Part shown: positions 10,777 through 23,100 of the stretch, one piece after another
Position numbering within the stretch: the stretch's first letter is position 1
Layout: each line of letters opens with the position of its first letter
Assembly (NCBI GenBank): GCA_007922225.1
Contig: ML679960.1
Coordinates: 696,032 to 760,031, forward strand
Direction of reading: 5' to 3'
DNA: 64,000 nt
Origin: Emydura subglobosa
Lineage: Eukaryota; Chordata; Testudines; Chelidae
The notes under the pieces: model-generated
The model's database searches: none
What the model was told of the DNA's origin: nothing
The model's input: the letters and a program-made list of their open reading frames with translations, nothing else
Translations under genes and position numbers: made by a program

Positions 10777-11640
10777 AGACCTCTAAGGTCATCACCAGTG
10801 TATATAGTACTCTCACTACTGGGGTCTGTACTGACACCAGCAGGTGATTTGGTACGTGCCCAGGGATGTAGGCATTGACAATGAGAGGTACATCACTGGC
10901 GCCAGGACTGGTCCCAGAGGAGTCCATCTCTGTATTTTGGGCTGCTCTTTAGCACCAGCCTTTGACACCATGTCAGGCTTGATGGTTTTATATCCAGAGG
11001 CTTTACATGGTTTGTCCTTATGGGAGGACACTGAGCTCTGCCTGGAGTCTCAGCTTCTGTGTTCTGAGCACCCTCTCTCAGTGCCAAACTTTGGTACCAG
11101 AGTCACTGGTGCTGGCTTCAGTGTTGATGATGTCCATGTCACTTGGACATCAGGGACATCAGAGGTAGTGCCAGGTCTTTTCTCAGGGACAGTGTTCAGT
11201 ATTGCTTGTCTGCTAGATAGGTCGCTGGATGAAGCCATTTTAACTGCTAGCAGAACTCTGGAGCTCATCCCCTCAGGGTCTGATGAGACCTTTGTGGATT
11301 GCTCCAAGAGATGGAGTTTCAAGACACATCCTAGAGGAGAATGATTGGCATACTGTACATCTTCTCAGTATATATGACTCTCCTAAACAGAGGAGACACC
11401 TGCTGTGCTCAAATTTTAGGGGAGTTAATCCATCACAAGATAGACAAGTCTTGAACCCCACAGGTTTCAAGTCAGTCATGTTAAGTACCCCTGTAATGGG
11501 GAGTCTGTTCAGGGGGTGTCAATCGTCAATACTCTATGAGTCAACATAGATCACAGTGGTCGTATGTGGAAGAATTAGAAGAGTACTGAAGCTTTGTAGA
11601 AGATTTTTAGAAGGTTTAGCTAAAACTAAGAACTAGTGGT
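10777..11640 (-). pseudogene. Old DIRS-type gag remnant, 5' portion
   Basis: A minus-strand frame (11,273-11,479) contains a Cys/His cluster at 11,348-11,446 with the same spacing as the cluster in the young DIRS gag; both span 99 bases. Downstream, toward 10,777, a Ser/Thr/Pro-rich degenerate region runs into the young element's terminus, and the gag-like sequence resumes at 5,243. This is the 5' part of the older DIRS copy. The stretch 11,480-11,640 would be its leader and is poorly defined. It is non-functional. Confidence 0.6.
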
Positions 11641-14600
11641 TTGGACACTCACCAGGCTTTGTCCTGTCACCATGAGTGGTAATAAAGAATTGAGAGAAGG
11701 TTGTGCCTGCCCCATTCTTTATGCCCTCCCATAGGAGCATGAGGAGGCACAGAATGCATGTATGGCCCAAATGGACACTGCTATTCAAAAAAAAAAAATC
11801 CAATCTTTCACGTACTAGTGGGATCCACACTCAAACATACTTGAATAAAAATTTATTTCCTAATTTCTAAGAAGATATTTCACACAGTGCAGAGTGAAAA
11901 GAAATAAAAAATCTTTTTGATGCATATGTCGCAATTTCTTTGCAGGCCGGCAAACCAGATTATCAGCAATTGCAGAATCTGAAAATATTCCAATACCACA
12001 TACTCCAATAGATTGTACTGCATTTTCCTGTAGAATTGCTGTTTGTACTCGCATCAAATTAGTAGTTGTGTAAACAACCTACATACAAGTCAGGAATTAC
12101 TGTTACTTTGCTACACACATTTCTCTGCTAAATTTTAAAAAGTTGTTTTCAGATTGCATGGCAAATAAAAGGAACACTGATATCTTGAGTACTCTTTCTG
12201 GGGAAATTATTTAATAAATTCACAAACATGAAAATCCTTTTAGGATGAAATCTTGGCCATACTGAAGTAAATGAGCAAAACTCTCATCGACATCCAGAAG
12301 ATCAGCATAGACAGCATACTAGTGATCATAGTATAAAATATTTTAAGCAATAGTATTTTTGTTATTTCCAAACCAAACTGCTTCAAACATATTAAAGCCT
12401 CAACTTCACTAAAGACTAAAGTCAGGGCAAGTATGATATTTTAAAGTTAAACAGTTTAAAACCTGAGCACAGGCACACATCTACAAACATCAAATTATGC
12501 ATAAACAGAATTCTTTTAACTTAATTAAAATTCATCTTTGAAATTGAAACAAACAAAAATTTTCAGGCCAAAGTTATTTTCAGAGAGGACTATGAGCATT
12601 TGAAAATAGATTCAGACTAGATTAAGCCACAACTAGAAGAACACTATCACAGTGCTGTAATTCTCATTCAAAATTGTGTTAAACAGGTTGTGATCATATC
12701 AGATTATCTTCAGTCCATACAGTGCTGTAGAAATAAAGTGCTGCATGTCAGAGCTTTTATGTTTTTTATGCTTCCTGTATTTGAGGTATATAGATATTTT
12801 GCACACCTGAATCTAAGCAGATGAGTGAGCAGAAAAGCAAAAAATAATGAACAGTGCAGAGAACTCCAAATTAGATGACTTTTAGACCAAAGCAGGATTT
12901 TGTTCGGGTTTTCCATATCTGAGCAGTGTCAGTTGCTTGTTCATCAGTGCCACATCTAAACTTTGTTTTCTCTTTCAATGAAAAAAAGATAAACTGCTGT
13001 CTTTCATCAGGTAAACTGTACAAGCACACTTAAGGCTAATAGCCAATGCTCAGAATATTGAACAGGCAGATGTGCTTTCAAAGATTAAAAGTTTTTTTTC
13101 AAAATTGCTTTATCTCTTGGAGTTAAGAAAAAGGTTATTGTTGCTTATTGTGAAAATCACTCTTTAGTTAGCTGGCTAAAGAGAAAGATCAGTGATGTCA
13201 AAAGATACTTGAAAAGAGACGTAAAAATAACATTAAGATGAACAACAAAAAGCACTTATCTTGGTGGAAGAAGAATTATTTATATTCTGTTGTGTATACA
13301 TGGCACTTTAAAGACAAAAATGACAAGCCCAGCACCAATCTGCCTGTAGACACAACACTAGAAATGATGACAAACAATGGAAATGGGAGGCTACAAAAAT
13401 ATAATATGGTTGAGTTGGTGTATTATGCAGGCAGCTTGATAGTTCTGCATTTATTATTTTTTCATATTTTATTTGCTGTTGCTAAATGAAGATTTAACAC
13501 ATAACAGTGTTCTTTTAAAACAAAAAAAAAGGCATAAAGAGACACCAAGATGCACTTTTAGAACAAGAAGTTCAAATATATATTTGTCCATTTGTTTCCT
13601 GACAGAAAACCTTGCCTAGTTCCATCAGATTAATTACCTTTTAGGCAGTTTATGATATTATTCACAAATATATTTAATTTAAACCAGTAATAGTGTGGTT
13701 TCTCCGAAATATTAAAAAGCCAGGAAATGCCTGAATTCAGGTGGAATGTGCAGCCTTAATTCTGCTCTATTGTGGTATGTATTACAACACCCTCAATGGC
13801 ATGATTACATACTATCTCTCAGGTAATCTAGTATCATTGCATTTTTTCTATAATTTTAAATGCACAAATGTAGCATCCTGTAGTATTCGGTGTATACAGT
13901 CATTGAATGTTATTTACAGTATGTGAAAAAAGTACACATTACATGCATTTTACCTACCAGTACTGCACTTAACTCAACATGTACTGGTATTATGACAATG
14001 CAACAGTTATCTTTTGTCTCTTCCTTTAAGTAACTCTCCCACATTGCTTTGTTCCATTGTGTGTGCCTGGTGAGCCGTAATGTGAAAGGAAAATACTGAG
14101 AGTGCTATTGTTAGTCTCACAATATTTGATGTTTTACTTAAAGACCCAGATCCAAGAGCCATGTGATCACATGAAACCCTCAGCTTTCATTAAAAAAATT
14201 CTAGTTCTCACGGTTGCAGAGAAAAGCCTGAAAAAGTGATGTGTACATACTCTAAAGGCTCAGAAAGCAGAAGTCAAATAAAAAGAACCCAACATTCTTT
14301 TTTAAACAAAATCCCTTGATTTTAAAGCAAATCTCATGATTTTATGGGTTCTGATTCACAATTTTTCAATATTTGGGCTTGACAATACTGTGTAAGGCAC
14401 ACAATAAAGAGGAGAAGCAGCAAAGGACAAGACAATGGAAGAAGTGGGAAGACACAATAAAACAAAAGCCTGAAAACCTAGCCTGAAAACCCCACAAAAT
14501 ATGCAAACTAGTAGCTTTTCCATTATATAAGGGTGAGACAAATAAAAGAAACAAAATGAAAATAAAAAGAAAAGGAATAGAACAGAAAAAAACAAATCAT

Positions 14601-14960
14601 AACACAACAAAGGAATGCATTATTCTCTGAGCACTGTAACTCTTCTGTAACTCTTTTTCACATTAATGAGTAAATCACTGAAATCCATTCAGTGCTGAAA
14701 AACAGTATCAGTATATTTTCCATGTGCTCCTCCTAACATGCCTCAAACTTGGTCCAACCTGAAAGGGCTACTTTTAGGTAGGGGACACATTTTTTCCATG
14801 TCCAAGCCCTGACTTCTTTCCTAAAACTTCCATGATTGTGAAGACTGGCAGCTTTTATGAAGTGGACCCTTATCTACAGGAACAGGACTGAGACCAGCTC
14901 ATTTCATCTGGTCAAATGAAGAAGCATTATATACATGACTTCCAGTCAATACAGCCTCAG
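11641..14960. other. Intronic sequence, nothing recognised
   Basis: AT-rich intron with only short chance frames. The segment near 13,740-13,830 resembles 57,930-58,010 ('gcagccttaattctgc' against 'gcagccttaactctgc', both with a nearby 'catgattacat'-like run). The two may be copies of one unnamed old repeat. Confidence 0.45.
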
Positions 14961-14964
14961 CTAT

Positions 14965-15080
14965 GGAAGGTCCTACAGCTCAAGCTCCAGCATTAAACTG
15001 AACGTCTACACTGCAGTTAAATAGCCTCTTAGCTTGAACCCATGAGCCTGATTCAGCTGGCATGGACTGCTTATGCTCCA
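14965..15080. repeat. Short dispersed repeat, MITE-like
   Basis: Contains 'aacgtctacactgcagttaa' followed by 'ctcttagcttgaacccatga' and 'ttcagctggcatgg', a combination that resembles a common miniature DNA element of sauropsid genomes. I cannot assign a family. It lies just upstream of the gypsy reverse transcriptase remnant and may mark the break that removed that element's 5' half. Confidence 0.4.
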
Positions 15081-15129
15081 TTTTGATTAAGCAGCTCTGA
15101 ACAAAGTGTTGTTCCAAAACCACTAGCCT

Positions 15130-17640
15130 TTGCCACTTATTAACTCTTTGAGAGGCTCTGAATGCCCAAGATTTTTACAAAGTATCTTTATGGGGCCTAC
15201 AACCTTGCCTGAATAAGGAAGGTGATGAACAGAAGACTGCATTCCACACCTGATACAGGAATTTTGAATATTTAGTTATGCCTTTGGGGTTATGTAATGC
15301 TCTGGTGATGTTCCAGCATTTCATCAATAATACCTTCTGGGATCATATTAGACTGATTCATGGTTATTTATTTGGACAATAGTTTGGTTTTTCTGAAAAC
15401 CAGGTGCTGCATGAGCAACATGTACACCACGTTCTCTACAGACTCCACCAAAACCATCTATACTACAAACTGGAGAAACCTGAGTTTGACAAAGACACAA
15501 TCAAGCTCCTCAGCTATATAATTTCCCCCAAAGAACTAACAATGAACCTATGAAAGGTCTATATGCCATCTCTGGGTGGAATGCCCCAAAGGATGTAAGA
15601 ATAATTCAGGGTTTTCTTGGGTTTGCCAATTCCTACAGGTATTTTATCAAAGGATTCTCTCCCCTAGTTTTCCTGATAACTACATACCTTCAAAAGGGAG
15701 CCCACTTCATCTGGTCACCAGAAACACACTGGCATTTGATCAGCTAAAGAGATCTTTGACCTCAGATCCCATTCTCTTGCACCCAGATTTTATCAAGCTC
15801 TTTACCATATAGGCAGCAGCTTTGTCATTGGAGCTGTTCTGTCACAACATACTGGCCCTCAAAACCAATTCCATTCCTGTGCCTTTTATTCATGAAAACT
15901 AACCCCCCACTGAGAAGAATTATGTCTGTTACGAGAAGTAACTTGGCATCTGAAGAATAGAGACACCTTTTAGAGGGAGCTTAGTTTCTGGTCCAGGTCC
16001 TTATTGACTGAAAGAATTCGGAATAGCTCTGAACTACTCCTAACCTTAACCAGTGACAGATCTGCTCATTCCTTTTTTTTTTTTTTTTTTTGCCAGATCC
16101 AATTTATTTGCCAGATCCAAAATGCTACCCTGGATCACAGAACGGAAAGGCAGATAACTGGCCCCACAAGGATGAATACACTGAGTCAGATGCTGCTCCC
16201 TTGCACTACTATTTTACACCCATCAAATTTATTTGAGGGACAACAAACAGGGACCTAGTGTCCTTCATCCAGGCCCTATTTCCTCAAGACCTCACAGCTA
16301 CTAAGATCTATCAGTTCTATCAGATGTTCTTAATGTTCTGCCTAGCTCAGGTTTCATTTGAAGGATGGTTTGCTTTGTCACAGAAGGTGCCTATAGTTCT
16401 CAGAGAGCCAGCTTAGACTCACAGGGTGTTAAAAGGTGTCACAATACACCAGTTACCTGTCAGTTTGTCTGCTTCAGAACCAAGACCTAGTGTTTCAGTA
16501 TTTCTGGTGCCCAGGGTTGAGTACTGGTGTTAAGAGGTACAATAGTTCATGTTTGTGCTGTCAGAGCAAGTGGCCACTTGCCAAACCACTCTCTCTTCTC
16601 CAGCTTTTGTCTATCCTGCCTTGATCCTGGTCCTTGGTATCCTTGCATTTCATTGCAGAGATACCTCACTCCCAAGGGTATGCTGCTGTCCTTGTTACGG
16701 TTGATCTCTTCATTAAGATGGTGCACTTTATTTCCAATTGCTCCCTCCCAGCCGCCTAGGAAACACCCCACCTTTTTCTAGATCATGGCTCCATGGGCTG
16801 CCCACCATACTAGTCTCAGATGGAGGTTCACAAATCACTTTCCATTTTTGGTGCCAACTCCACAAACTTTTAGGAATGGAGCGGCTTACCTACTCAGAAT
16901 CCACAAACCAACAGGCAGAGAGAGCAAGTGAACTAGGTCCTCTAACAATGCCTCTGCTGCTTTCTCAATTATCGTCAGGATGACCAGGGAGTCCTCCTAC
17001 AATATGCAGGGTTTGGGTACAACTCCACCCATGCATTCACCCGACACAGCCTATTGGATGCAAACTAGGGTTTCCACTGTCACCTTCATTTAGCTGCACC
17101 TACAGATTCCCTAGTCCCTACCACAACAGATCTAGTTGCCCACCTTCACCAGGTCCACCAAGTGCTTACTGTATACCTGGAAGCTACCAAGGAGGACTAC
17201 AAATGTCACACTAACCGAAAATGGCAAGCCACACCAACCCTGTCTGTAGAAGATAAGGTCTGGTTGTCCTCCAAACACCTGAAAAATCCACCTGTCCCTC
17301 AGCCAAATTAGACCACCAGTATTCTAGGTCCACTTAAGATGCTGGAGCAGGCTCAAGTTGCCAGAATCCTTGAAGGTAGAACCAGTTTTCCATGTTTCCT
17401 GGTTGAAACTTTACATGGAGAATTGTTTTCCCAACAACTCCACTTTACCATTACCTCTCATAGATGTACAGGACCAAGAGAAGGCCTATGAGGTTCAGGA
17501 ACTCCTAGACTGCACGCGAGTTTGACGTAAACTCTATTATGTGGTGGAGTGAGAGGGCTTCGGACTGAAGGAGCGATAATGGAAGCCGGTAGAAAACATC
17601 CATGTTCCACAACTCGTATATGCCCTTTCATAAGAAACAC
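15130..17640 (+). pseudogene. Ty3/gypsy pol remnant (RT, RNase H, integrase, chromodomain)
   Basis: RT is readable at about 15,220-15,500, with 'FEYLVMPLGLCNA' and 'FQHFINNTFWDH'; the catalytic YxDD position is damaged and followed by a stop. The next frame (15,550-15,747) has 'IIQGFLGFANSYRYFIKGF', the conserved block after gypsy RT, leading into RNase H, which decays after 15,810. The integrase core is seen at 16,783-16,920 ('HGLPTILVSDGGSQITFHFW'). The linker at about 17,240 has 'VEDKVWLSSKHLKNP'. A chromodomain-like stretch lies at 17,480-17,610 with several stops. It cannot produce a working polyprotein. Confidence 0.75.
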
Positions 17641-17680
17641 CTCCTGAAACCTGGTCCCACAGCCCCTAGCAAGTACCTTG

Positions 17681-17690
17681 AAGGGGAAGT
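17681..17690 (+). other. Polypurine tract of the gypsy element
   Basis: A purine run (aaggggaag) directly precedes a TG dinucleotide, the expected arrangement of the plus-strand primer and LTR start after a chromovirus pol gene. Confidence 0.45.
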
Positions 17691-18132
17691 GCTGGTACTG
17701 ATCAGATCTAGCCTGCAGCAGAGCTAGTCTCCTGGCAGCCTAATGAGCTCAGTTGACCCTGATAGAAGCTGTCTGATTGAGTGTGCCGTCTGATTGGTTG
17801 AGGGAGTCAGCAGGCTTTGCATAAGATCAGTAACCACAACAGTCCAGTGGCTGCTCAGTGCCTTCCTAGCCCCCAGCTGCAATTAGTCCTGTCCCTGCCT
17901 CTTATCTTCAGCCTTGCTCCAGCCCCAGTGTGTACCTCTTCCTGCTCCAGCCCCAGCACTACCCAACACTTTTCCTGCTCCAGCTACCAGCTTCTTCCTG
18001 ACTTCTACCTCTCAGATCTGACCTCCGCTGAGCCTTCTGACTGCAACTCTGATTAACCCTTGGGCGCTGCTCTAACTAACTGATAGGTCAGATTTTTGCT
18101 CTCACCTCTAGGCCAGACTGCCCACGACCATG
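17690..18132 (+). repeat. 3' LTR of the gypsy element (approximate)
   Basis: Starts with TG after the purine tract and ends near 'cccacgacca', about 440 bp, a plausible size for such an LTR. It has a pyrimidine-rich, C/T-repetitive middle (17,930-18,000). The 3' boundary is an estimate, because no 5' LTR is present for comparison and no target duplication was identified. The frame at 17,817-18,056 follows from the pyrimidine-rich composition and is not a gene. Confidence 0.5.
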
Positions 18133-18139
18133 GGGAACA

Positions 18140-18447
18140 GAAATTTGATATGAGGGCTCAAATAAAAGTATAATAAATTGGAGAAATTTAGACTAGAAAT
18201 AAGGTGCAATTTTTTAACAGTGAGGGTAATGAATCATTGGAACAACATACCAAAGGTTGTGGTGGATTCATCATCACTGGAAATTTTTAATTCAAAATGT
18301 AATGTTTTTCTAAAAGACATGCTCTAGTTAAAGCACAACTATTGGACTTGAAACACAAATTAAGGGAAGTCCTATGGTCTGTGTTATGCAGGAGGTCAGA
18401 CTAGACAATCACAACAGTCCCTTTTAATTTTAAAAATCTATGAATCT
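18140..18447 (+). mobile_element. CR1 LINE 3' end
   Basis: Carries the CR1 3' landmarks in order: 'ttggaacaacataccaaagg', 'ggtggattcatcatcactgg', 'ttctaaaagacatgctctag', 'gtgttatgcaggaggtcaga', and the terminal 'atctatgaatct'. CR1 is the dominant LINE of sauropsids and is usually 5'-truncated like this copy. It immediately follows the gypsy LTR. Confidence 0.8.
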
Positions 18448-19959
18448 ACACAATCTGAAATTTTGACATTTGATGGTGCTAGTTATCACTTTTGTTAATG
18501 AACTAAAAATCTTTCCTCCCCAGAGATTTTATTGGGATTACTGTATCCAAGTGACAAAGCGAATGCAGGGAATTGAGAGCAACAGTTTAGCTAACTAGAT
18601 ACTGCCTAAACAAATGGAGCAAGACATATTAGAATCACAGATCAGATAAAAGCTTAGCAAATGAAATAAAAAAGCAAATGCAGAATGAAATCTATGCACC
18701 ATATTACCAATTGTCTTATCTCAAAGGAGCAAAAAAATATACAGAGCTAAATAAGGTATGAGAACAACCTCTGAGTCAACAAAGTCACTTGCTTTCTCAC
18801 TCAAACTGGGGATTCACAATGGAAGGTCAGATTTCTGGTAAGAACATATCTGAAAAGTAAGGTAATTATTCTTCTAGCGGACATCTTTCTTTCTTCCCCC
18901 TCCTCCCTTTATTTATTTTTAATCATAACTTCTACAGACTAAGGCTCATGCAAATGAAGGGATCAATTCTCCCAGTATCCCTCATTAGATATTCCATCAC
19001 TTGTGGGTTGCAATTCAAAACACAATCAGTTTTCCATCATTTGAGAAGGACTCCATAGTCAGTCTACACGTAATGGTTGAAATCCTTACATGCTTTCCGA
19101 TGACTGCCAGCAACTTGCATGCTCCAGATTGCACCATCCAGCACAGAAAACTGCTTTTGTGAAACCTCCCTTTTTGTAGCAATTAGCAATGAATGGGGCT
19201 GTTACACTGTTCTAAGCCTCCCTTTGCAGCTATAAGGAATCAAACAGGTTCAGAGTCTTTGCCACTGTGGCTCCTTGCCCACCACTTCCAGCAGGAACAG
19301 TGTGTGCAACCTGGAAAGGAACAAGGAATGCTGCTCATGGGCAGCGTGTGTACCTTCCCTTTGGGGAGGCTAGCTGCCTGCTCCACCCCTTCCACCCCTG
19401 GCCCCACCCCCACTCAGACCCTTCCTCCCTGCCCTCCACTCTTGCTGTCTGGCTCACCGGCGCAGCCCTGAACTTCTGCCTATTATTCCTACCACCCATG
19501 ATGCTGCTGCTTAAAGATAGCTATGATCCCTTGGTTCATTCACTGTATCAAGAAAGTTATGTTCACTGATAGAAGAATAATTTTGGCTTCTCTGCCCAAC
19601 AAATACTTCAGAATTGTCACACAACCTAAGAATTTTTCTCTTATTATACTGTGTTTTCTTGTGTAACGTTTTGTAAAATGGCATTTATTCTGTGTCTATG
19701 CTGCCATTCATTCCCTTTTCGGTAGCATCATCTGTTAGAAGTAGCATTTTCATATTTTTAAAAACAATCTGGATCCTTTCCCTCAATGGATAGATAAGGC
19801 ATTTTTTCCCCAATACCAGGCCTATGTGCTCCCAGTAGTGGTGCACTCCTTCTTTGCATCAGCAGCTTCATGATACTTCATAGGTTTGCGGATAGAAGAG
19901 CCTATCTATAAAGGTACTTACTTAGCCCTCATCACCACAGTATCGGAGCAACTCTCAGT
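18448..19959. other. Intronic sequence, nothing recognised
   Basis: Ordinary AT-rich intron with a more C-rich patch at 19,370-19,480 that opens two overlapping frames without recognisable domains. Confidence 0.5.
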
Positions 19960-20115
19960 TATTAATGGATTTTATTCACATAACACTCCTGAGAGGTAGG
20001 GGAACATTTCCCCCGTTTTATAGATGCAACAGAGCAACTCAGGACAGAAGCAGGAATAAAACCCATGTTTCCTGACCCCCTAGTTCTATGCTCTGGTAAC
20101 CCACCAGATAACACT
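19960..20115 (-). repeat. MIR-like SINE fragment
   Basis: A 'ttattcacataacactcctg' run, then 'gttttatagatgcaac', then 'gcaggaataaaacccatg' follow the order of an antisense MIR. The copy is degenerate. Confidence 0.45.
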
Positions 20116-23100
20116 GCCTTTTGTAATCTTGTGCTGCGTTACTTTTTGTTTTACCTGTGTTCCTTTCTTTTTATGTTTATGGTAAGTTATAACAAGTGAC
20201 AAAAGAAAGATAGTAATATGACATTTTCCCTGATCATGGTAATGAAAATGATAATACTTAGTTCTTCTATAGTAAAGTTATAATGCCAGCAATGACAAAA
20301 AACAGTTCAATAATCTTCTCAAAAGTTAACTGATAAAGGAACTGTTCTGCTATCCTAACTCTCAGTCCCCTCTGAAACAGTGATGGACAGTTATTACTGC
20401 CTGGGTTCCAGTTACAAACACCTTTTCCGCCCATCTGCCTGAATTAAGGACTTGTGGAATGCCCTTCAGTCATAGTCAATCCTCCTTCAAAGTCTCCCCT
20501 CAAAAAACCTCAAATCCAACAACCAAAAGAAAACTGATAAGATTGAAAATGTGGAAAGTAAAAGTTTTTTTTGCATTCACAGCAATAAAGGAATCTTTCC
20601 CACCCTCCATTATGGTTTACTTCTTATTTTATGTGACTTTCTTTTCCCTCTTTTTGTTCCTTCTTTCTCCAGCCTCTTTCCCTGTTCTATGACCTTTTAT
20701 CGTCTTTTCGTGACCTTCTGTCCATCCTGCTTAGTTTTATACCTTTATTCTGTTTTATCTGGAGACGTTTGTATTAAAAAAATTCTTTACTGGGCAGCAA
20801 AATATTAGCAGCAAATTCTATAGTAAAAAGCTGCAGGAGAAAATTGATTAGCATCCTCATCCATTTCTCTTACCAGCCCTTCCGAGGATAAAGTTCTTTG
20901 GCACAGCATGAAGAAGGAAACTGACTGGAACTTATCTGTTTCCCGCTGTATGAAGCTCTGGAGTGTGGAATACAAATGGAAAATGACTAGAATCGTGTGA
21001 TCTTAGTTTTCCTCTGCAGCAAGCGCCTTACGCACAGAGACAGCTGTAAAGAGAACAGTCAGCTCGGTGTATGAAGCTTTGCTGCTGTTTGCTTGGGTGG
21101 CCAGAGTGCAGTAAGTATCTGAACAGCCAGAATACAGTAGGCAGCAGTCTGTACTTGGCTTCCAGTCGCCCTTTGAGCAGCATTGCTCTAAGGCCTTCCT
21201 CAGGCCAGCAGTGTACAGTCCCCCTCCTCCCCTCCCCCAATCATTTTTAATGGAAGATTTTCACTAGGTGCTAGTAACTCTCATAATGTAAGCTTGTATT
21301 TTTGGATAATAAAAAAATGTTTTATTTCTGCATCAAGATAATTTGCTTGTTAAATTTCATTTGTCAACAAAGTTAAAAAGATACTTTGTAAAATCAGACT
21401 ATAGACATTTCATCCTGTAGACTGTCTGGCTATTATATTTGTCCTGTCTGTGCCCCCCCCCCCCCGGCCTTCTTTTTTTTTTTTTTTTTTTAAGGCAGGA
21501 AAAGGAGAGACACATGGCATACTGTAAGCCTAAAAGTCAATTCAGGGAATCTTGTAGCTTCATTTCATATTTGGACAAGAACTTCTACTGTTAAGTGCAT
21601 GAACTTATCTAGCAAACAAAAACAAAAAGCTCTTTGCAAAAAACAAAGTATCAAATAATTTATTCAGTGTGTCTCTCTCCTTTCAATCTGCTAGATAATT
21701 TCATAAGGCACACCACCAACTGGCACAAATTCTCCTTGTGATTACATGAAGTAATGATTGGTATTTAGATTTCATTACTTTAGTGAATAAAAGTCTGATA
21801 ATATCGAGAAATTACTAATTTTTATCTAATTAGTTAAATTAATTAATTCATAATTACCGTTTTTCCCATTCATACTGCAAACTCCAATAGTCACCTTCAC
21901 AGAAAATGAAACACTAAAGCTCTCTCTCTTTTTCTACCAGGGAATAAGAACTTTAGTCATATTCAATTATTTTGGAGAAAAAACTAGATTTTTGTTTACT
22001 AAGCAAATACTTGAAACGGCTACCCATCCTAGAAAGACGGTGTAATAGTTATTGCTTATGTGCACTGCAAAGTTACATTATTCTTTAGAGTAAAAGCCTG
22101 GAAAACAAAATAGTATAGAAATTGAAAACATCTGTGTAAGTTTAATGGCCAACTGACCGAAAAGGAAAAAATTACAGCTAAACAATTCCAGAACAGAATA
22201 TGTCTTCACAAAGTAATCTCTTATTTTAACATGCTCCTCCTTAACAGAGATGGAGTTCCCATCTGTTCAGGATCCTGACCAATACAAAATAGCTCATTTT
22301 CATGTACACAATTTTTGTCCACTGATGAAAAAATCCAAAGAGCCCTTCTCCCAAACATCCTTACTCTGCAAAGTATAAGTTACAATATAGTATTAGATGG
22401 TTACAGATAAAAAAAAGCTTGTTTAAAAAGAAATACCTCCTCTCCCATTGTGAAGTAAAGCTGCCTTTCTACAGTTAAAAATGTCCAAGAAGAGCATTGG
22501 AGTCCTCCCACTTCCTTGTAGTATTTAAACTCACAAGTCTGAAAGACCAAGCCTAAAACTGAGTCACATATAGGACCATCTGAGCTTTGAGGAAAACAAA
22601 GCTTGCATTTGTTTATTTCACAGGAAGCCTGGAACTTTTCGTAGTTTTGCTTACTTTAGGGTAGAGGTTTCCTCGCCTTTCCAGACAGAAAACTCAGCTC
22701 CACTGGCTTCATGCATATGATAGCCAGAAAAGGCAACATAAGAAGCAATATGCAAAAAATTTTGTAAACAGCTCAGACAGAAAATGTTTTAATAAATATA
22801 ATTAAACTAGAAAATAATACTGGTCTTTGTCAAATTCCAATTACCCAATTTTCACCAATTCAAAAGTTAGAAGCTAAAATTCCATGTGATTTACTACTTT
22901 TTTTTTTTTTAAACTTAAGTATTACCAAGATTCCCCTTTTCCACAACAAAAGTATAAAATCTTAACATTTCCAGCTCCCCTATAAAGACATTCATGATTG
23001 AAATGATAATGTGGACACTGAAGAGTAAATCAGAGGTTAACCATGTTGATTGTAAATTATATTTAGTAAACTGTAAAATGCCATACCTCTCTCACTTCTA

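Larger units (their letters stand above)
15130..18132 (+). mobile_element. Ty3/gypsy chromovirus-type retrotransposon, 5'-truncated and degenerate
   Basis: In order on the plus strand: reverse transcriptase, RNase H, integrase zinc-binding and core parts, a chromodomain-like C-terminus, a purine tract and a 3' LTR. The pol order and terminal chromodomain place it in the chromovirus branch of Ty3/gypsy (Metaviridae). The 5' LTR, gag and protease were not found. Many stops and frameshifts show an old copy. It lies opposite to the host gene's direction. Confidence 0.72.

Noticed and set aside
10770..10800. Target duplication for the young DIRS element ('ggtgat' near 5,228 and 'atcacc' near 10,791).
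   Set aside because: The two are inverted, short and offset; DIRS integration by tyrosine recombinase is not expected to leave duplications.
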